Assembly (NCBI GenBank): GCA_021107195.1
Contig: JAIOTF010000295.1
Location: forward strand, 1-10,541
DNA: 10,541 nucleotides
Reading direction: 5' to 3'
Source: Anaerolineaceae bacterium
Lineage (GTDB): Bacteria; Chloroflexota; Anaerolineae; Anaerolineales; Anaerolineaceae
Position numbers and translations under genes: made by a program. How positions within the stretch are numbered: position 1 is the stretch's first letter; each line of letters begins with the position of its first letter. The notes under the pieces were generated by a model that was not told the DNA's origin, made no database searches, and saw nothing but the letters and a program-made list of their open reading frames with translations. Below are positions 7,170-10,541 of this stretch, piece by piece.

Positions 7170-9227
7170 TTAAGGCCTCGGCCGCCAGGCAGCATCAAAA
7201 TCTTCGCCGGCATCATCGGTCAGACGTTCCAGATTGCTGCCATTTGTCCGCGCACGATAGATATCAAAATTGTGTTCTGTATCATTGGCATCGTGATGTT
7301 CAAAGACGATCCAGTATCCGTCGCGGGAGTAACTGGTGTTCCAGGACGGCAGCAGGTTGGGGATTTCCGAAATCTGGTGTTGAGAGACAGGAGTATCAAT
7401 GGCGGTGAAATTTTTGAATGCGGGATAGGGAAAATCGGAACTTTTCGTATAAGAAATCGTTCCGCCATCGGGTGACCAGGCTGCAAATCTACCATAGCCG
7501 CTATCTTTGGGCGTGAATTCATGCGCCTTTTGGGCACCGGTTGGGTCCATCAGCCAGATTTGCAAGGACCCGAGGCGGGTGGTTTCGAATGCGATCAGCT
7601 TTCCGTCCGGTGACCAGGCCGCCCGCCGGTCATTGCTGGTCGGCGCAGAAAGATTGTTCACCTGGTTTGTTTCAAGGTCATAGAGATAGATGTGGGGAAT
7701 ATTGTCCCGGAGGGACGTGAAAGCGATCCTCTTGCCATCTGGCGACCAATCTGGTTCAAAGTCACCGCCAGGGACAAAATTGAGCGGTGTAAGACCGCTG
7801 CCATCAGCCTTGATCAGGAACAGTGCTGAACCTTTCATGGTGTCCAGGCTGCGTTTCTTGCAGGGGGAAGTAAAAACCAAACGACTGCCATCAGGAGACC
7901 AGGAGGGTTGGCAGGCGCCGTCAGATAAATTGGTCAGTTGCTTTTTATTGTTACCGTCATAGTCCATTAACCATATCTGCGGTAGTCCGCTGCGAGCGGA
8001 GGCGAAGGCGATTTGCCCGCCACCACCGCCGGTGGGCGTGGCTGCCGGGGTAAAGGTGGGCGTAGGGGCTACTGTGGGCGGGACGGCTGTAGGCTTCGTG
8101 TCAACCACTACAGCAACTACAGTAGATTGTGCTACCGGTAGATTTGTGTTTGAGGGTACCACAACGGCAGGCCCAGATGGTTGTTCGGTGGCTGGTGTTG
8201 CAGTTGCAGGTTGTCTGTTGAGGAGAAATACCCCGGCCACAATTGCCACGGCCAGAGTCAGTAGCGCACCAAGCACAACCGGCAAGACAGGAAAGCGTTT
8301 CCTGGCTTGTTCTGGCTGAACGGCTGCTACGGTACTTCGTCCGTTATGGTTATTAGAGCGAAGGACAGTTGTTGCTTCGCTCAGTCGAATTTCTTTTGCG
8401 TTTTGGGTTCGTTCGTGAATGCTCTCATCAACAAGCTGAAGTGCAGCTTTCATCTCCGCCGCAGATTGAAAACGTTTTGCTGGGGCAACTGCCATTGCCC
8501 GTTCAATTGTTTCGGCTAAAGCAGGGGAAACTCCTGGATTGTGCTGACGCACTGGCGTAAGGCGAGCGTTATCGGTCAGACGCATAAGCCCATCTTCGGG
8601 AACCTCTTGGGCCAAGCCTGCGTAGAGGGTTGCCCCCAAGGCATAAATATCAGACCTGTGGTCGGTGCCTTGACCGTATTGTTCGGGTGGGGCAAAACCA
8701 GGCGTCAATGCCTGCGCACCGGTTTGGGTAACCTGTCCCGCATTAGCGACCTTGGCAAGGCCAAAGTCCACGAGGTATATTTGCCCATCCGGGGTGATCT
8801 TGATGTTGCCGGGTTTTATATCGCGGTGCACGATGGCGGGATTGCGGCTGTGAAGATATGTTAAAGCATCACAAATGGCCATCCCGATCAGAATCGCTTC
8901 TTCTTCGGATAACTTGCCGTCAGACCGCATGCGGTGACGGAGATCGTTTCCGGCCACATAGTCCATGACCAGGTACTGCCCTTGACCTTCGATGACAAAA
9001 TGGTCCGTCACACGGGGCAGGTTGGAATGTCGCAGCCCGGCCAGAATGGTAGCTTCACGCCGGAATTGGCGGGTAGCTTCTTCCGCTGTATAGAGGTTTT
9101 CTTTGACAGCAACTTCTACACCCAGGCTTTCATCTATAGCGCGATAGATGGCCCCCATTCCACCTTTTGCAATGATTTCCTGAATCCGGTTGCGTTGGTG
9201 AAGAAGGCTGTTTACCTCTAATGTCAT
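7170..9227 (-). CDS. transmembrane Ser/Thr protein kinase with extracytoplasmic TolB/WD40-like propeller
   Basis: 685 residues. The cytoplasmic PknB-type kinase domain spans about 13-265: glycine loop 'AKGGMGAIY' (20-28), ATP Lys42 in 'VAVKENL', helix-C Glu58, 'VHRDIKPGNI' (133-142) with catalytic Asp136, 'DFG' (154-156), P+1 loop 'GFAPPEQYG' (177-185) and 'HRSDIYALGATLY' (190-202). All key residues are present, so it should be active. A basic stretch 'RKR' (309-311) precedes one membrane helix (about 313-336), then a Thr/Pro/Val-rich linker (338-400). Six propeller blades follow (about 403-685), with WSPDG motifs at 443, 494, 538 and 584. Blade 5 is irregular, and the last blade ends in 'AAWRP'. 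Likely role: sensing something outside the membrane and phosphorylating cytoplasmic targets. The substrate is unknown. AGAGG lies just before the ATG at 9227. It is co-transcribed with the upstream propeller gene (18-nt gap). Confidence 0.95.
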   Translation of the reverse strand: MTLEVNSLLHQRNRIQEIIAKGGMGAIYRAIDESLGVEVAVKENLYTAEEATRQFRREATILAGLRHSNLPRVTDHFVIEGQGQYLVMDYVAGNDLRHRMRSDGKLSEEEAILIGMAICDALTYLHSRNPAIVHRDIKPGNIKITPDGQIYLVDFGLAKVANAGQVTQTGAQALTPGFAPPEQYGQGTDHRSDIYALGATLYAGLAQEVPEDGLMRLTDNARLTPVRQHNPGVSPALAETIERAMAVAPAKRFQSAAEMKAALQLVDESIHERTQNAKEIRLSEATTVLRSNNHNGRSTVAAVQPEQARKRFPVLPVVLGALLTLAVAIVAGVFLLNRQPATATPATEQPSGPAVVVPSNTNLPVAQSTVVAVVVDTKPTAVPPTVAPTPTFTPAATPTGGGGGQIAFASARSGLPQIWLMDYDGNNKKQLTNLSDGACQPSWSPDGSRLVFTSPCKKRSLDTMKGSALFLIKADGSGLTPLNFVPGGDFEPDWSPDGKRIAFTSLRDNIPHIYLYDLETNQVNNLSAPTSNDRRAAWSPDGKLIAFETTRLGSLQIWLMDPTGAQKAHEFTPKDSGYGRFAAWSPDGGTISYTKSSDFPYPAFKNFTAIDTPVSQHQISEIPNLLPSWNTSYSRDGYWIVFEHHDANDTEHNFDIYRARTNGSNLERLTDDAGEDFDAAWRPRP

Positions 9228-9245
9228 GGTTACCTCTGGAAACGA

Positions 9246-10541
9246 TTATGGTTGGGAGGCGTAAGGCCGCCAGGTGGGATCGAAATCAAATCCAGGATCC
9301 GTTGTTAAACGAATCCGTTCTGAACCGTCAATGGTGGTCAGGTAAATATCATGATTGCGGCCATCCGGCCAGCTTTCGTAGGAAATCCAACCGCCGTCGG
9401 GGGAAATACTGGGCATAGCAATGGGGCCCAGATCACCTTCACCCAGGCGGGGAATGCGGGTTTCTTCACTACCGCGATCTTCGTATTTCAACATTAATAA
9501 CCAGGGAATACCGGCTTCTACTTGCGTGCGGTTGTAGAGAATGGATTCGCCGTCAGGTGTCCAAACCGGCCAGCTATCATTGATGGAGCCGCTGGTGCTT
9601 AATTGAAATTCTGTTTGACCCTGATCGGACATGACCCAGATGTGATTATAGGGTTTCTCCCGTACGAAAGCGATTTGTTTGCTTCTAGGACGCCATGCAG
9701 GTTGCATATCCGAATAGCGCGTGTCGGAGAGTTCTTCGATCACCTGGTCTTCAAGATGGTAGGCGTAGATGTGGGCAATTCCATTGCGCAAAGAGGTGAA
9801 GGCAATTTTTTCTCCATCGGGTGACCATGCCGGGTCAAAGTCTCCCGGGCTGCTGATGGGTAATAGTTTTGGGTTATCCCCTTCTGTGTCCACAATGTAA
9901 ATTTGTGAGTCCTCATAATAATTCGATGATTTCGCACTACAGGGGGAAATCACGGCCAGTCGCTGCCCATCTGGTGACCAGGCGGGCTGGCATGCGCCCT
10001 CTGAAAAACTGGTCAACTGACGCTGCTCACTGCCATCGGCATTAATCGTCCATATCTGCATAATGCCGGTTCGGTCAGAGACAAAAGTGATTTGCCCATA
10101 ACCGCCGCCAACAAATTCTGATGATGGAATGGTCGGGATAGGTGTCGGCGTATTATTTGTTGAGGGGGCGTCAGTGGGAGAAGGCTGAACCGTGACAGTC
10201 GGCAAGTCCGTTGGGACCTCTGTGGGCTCAACGGTATTATTTTGCACTGCAATCACCGGGGTGACTGTTTTTGTACCCTGCTGGAGTGTTTGGGTGACGG
10301 CCAAACTGGCAGTAGCACTCGGGTGTGGGTAGATACGGGAGGTAGCCCAGGAAGTCATTTCTGGCCGCAGAAATACTAGTGCAGTAAAGGCTGCTATCAA
10401 CGCCATCGGGATCAAGGTGACCGGACGAATTTTCCAGCCGCTTTGTTTCTTCTTTTTTGATTTTTTCCCTGATCGTGGTTTCGCTTTACGAATCACTTCG
10501 TTTTCTGCTTTATCTTCACCCCCATCTTTTTTCTTGGATTT
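9246..10541 (-). CDS. membrane-anchored six-bladed TolB/WD40-like propeller protein, 5' end outside window
   Basis: The frame is open from the window's right edge to a TAA at 9246-9248. A GTG at 10496 would give 416 residues, but no Shine-Dalgarno precedes it and the frame continues upstream with Lys/Asp/Glu-rich residues of the same character, so the true start probably lies beyond 10541. Counting from that GTG: a Lys-rich cytoplasmic segment 'RSGKKSKKKKQSG' (8-20), a membrane helix (about 25-43), a Thr/Pro-rich linker (about 86-124), then six PD40-type blades (about 130-410) with 'WSPDG' or close variants such as 'WTPDG' and 'SISPDG', ending in 'PTWRP'. The propeller is clearly homologous to that of the downstream kinase, including the Cys pair (169 and 186 here). 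No enzymatic domain is visible in this part. It is probably an extracytoplasmic ligand- or glycan-binding partner of the kinase. The unseen N-terminus could hold more, even a kinase domain. Confidence 0.88.
   Translation of the reverse strand, partial: KSKKKDGGEDKAENEVIRKAKPRSGKKSKKKKQSGWKIRPVTLIPMALIAAFTALVFLRPEMTSWATSRIYPHPSATASLAVTQTLQQGTKTVTPVIAVQNNTVEPTEVPTDLPTVTVQPSPTDAPSTNNTPTPIPTIPSSEFVGGGYGQITFVSDRTGIMQIWTINADGSEQRQLTSFSEGACQPAWSPDGQRLAVISPCSAKSSNYYEDSQIYIVDTEGDNPKLLPISSPGDFDPAWSPDGEKIAFTSLRNGIAHIYAYHLEDQVIEELSDTRYSDMQPAWRPRSKQIAFVREKPYNHIWVMSDQGQTEFQLSTSGSINDSWPVWTPDGESILYNRTQVEAGIPWLLMLKYEDRGSEETRIPRLGEGDLGPIAMPSISPDGGWISYESWPDGRNHDIYLTTIDGSERIRLTTDPGFDFDPTWRPYASQP

Noticed and set aside
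8032..8319. Gly/Val/Thr-rich + strand frame opposite the kinase linker
   Set aside because: It is the antisense shadow of the Thr/Pro/Val-rich linker and membrane helix of the kinase, where low-complexity codons leave the opposite strand open. It has no motif or ribosome binding site.
1..10541. CRISPR arrays, tRNA or rRNA genes, insertion sequences and phage or defence genes
   Set aside because: No regularly spaced repeats, cloverleaf-like segments, transposase motifs or terminal inverted repeats were found. The coding DNA is continuous and housekeeping/envelope-like.

Overview
The window looks like a chromosomal segment of a bacterium, most likely a Chloroflexota (Anaerolineae-type) member. 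This rests on three things: Thr/Pro-rich 'PTPTFTP'-style linkers joining a membrane helix to an extracellular WSPDG-repeat propeller, a Ser/Thr kinase of that architecture, and tandem FemAB proteins with the KTRYNIRL motif. The assignment is inferred from gene style, not from a marker gene.

Layout. (1) Positions 2-334: 3' part of a RidA-family gene on the + strand. (2) Positions 335-659: non-coding, with small inverted repeats and a probable intrinsic terminator at 537-567. (3) Positions 660-7094: a tight + strand run of five genes. These are a GT2 glycosyltransferase of the ExoA type, a membrane polyprenyl-phosphate sugar-1-phosphate transferase, a membrane CapD/WbpM-like nucleotide-sugar 4,6-dehydratase, and two paralogous FemA/FemB-family aminoacyltransferases. 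Gaps are 21 and 5 nt, followed by 1-nt (TAATG) and 4-nt (ATGA) overlaps, so this is almost certainly one operon. (4) Positions 7119-7151: a strong bidirectional terminator between converging units. (5) Positions 7170-10541, minus strand: a membrane-anchored six-bladed TolB/WD40-like propeller protein, whose 5' end lies beyond the window, followed 18 nt downstream by a Ser/Thr kinase with a closely related extracellular propeller.

How the parts may work together. The dehydratase makes a 4-keto-6-deoxy sugar nucleotide, the phosphotransferase starts a glycan on undecaprenyl phosphate, and the GT2 extends it. The FemAB pair would add amino acids to a lipid-linked envelope precursor, classically the lipid II stem peptide. 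The convergent kinase/propeller pair is a plausible envelope sensor: a cytoplasmic kinase, one membrane helix, and an extracytoplasmic propeller. No sequence evidence ties the two units into one regulatory circuit. The individual gene families are all known. The less usual points are the coupling of FemAB genes to glycan initiation, and the duplicated propeller, with a shared cysteine pair, in a kinase and its neighbour.
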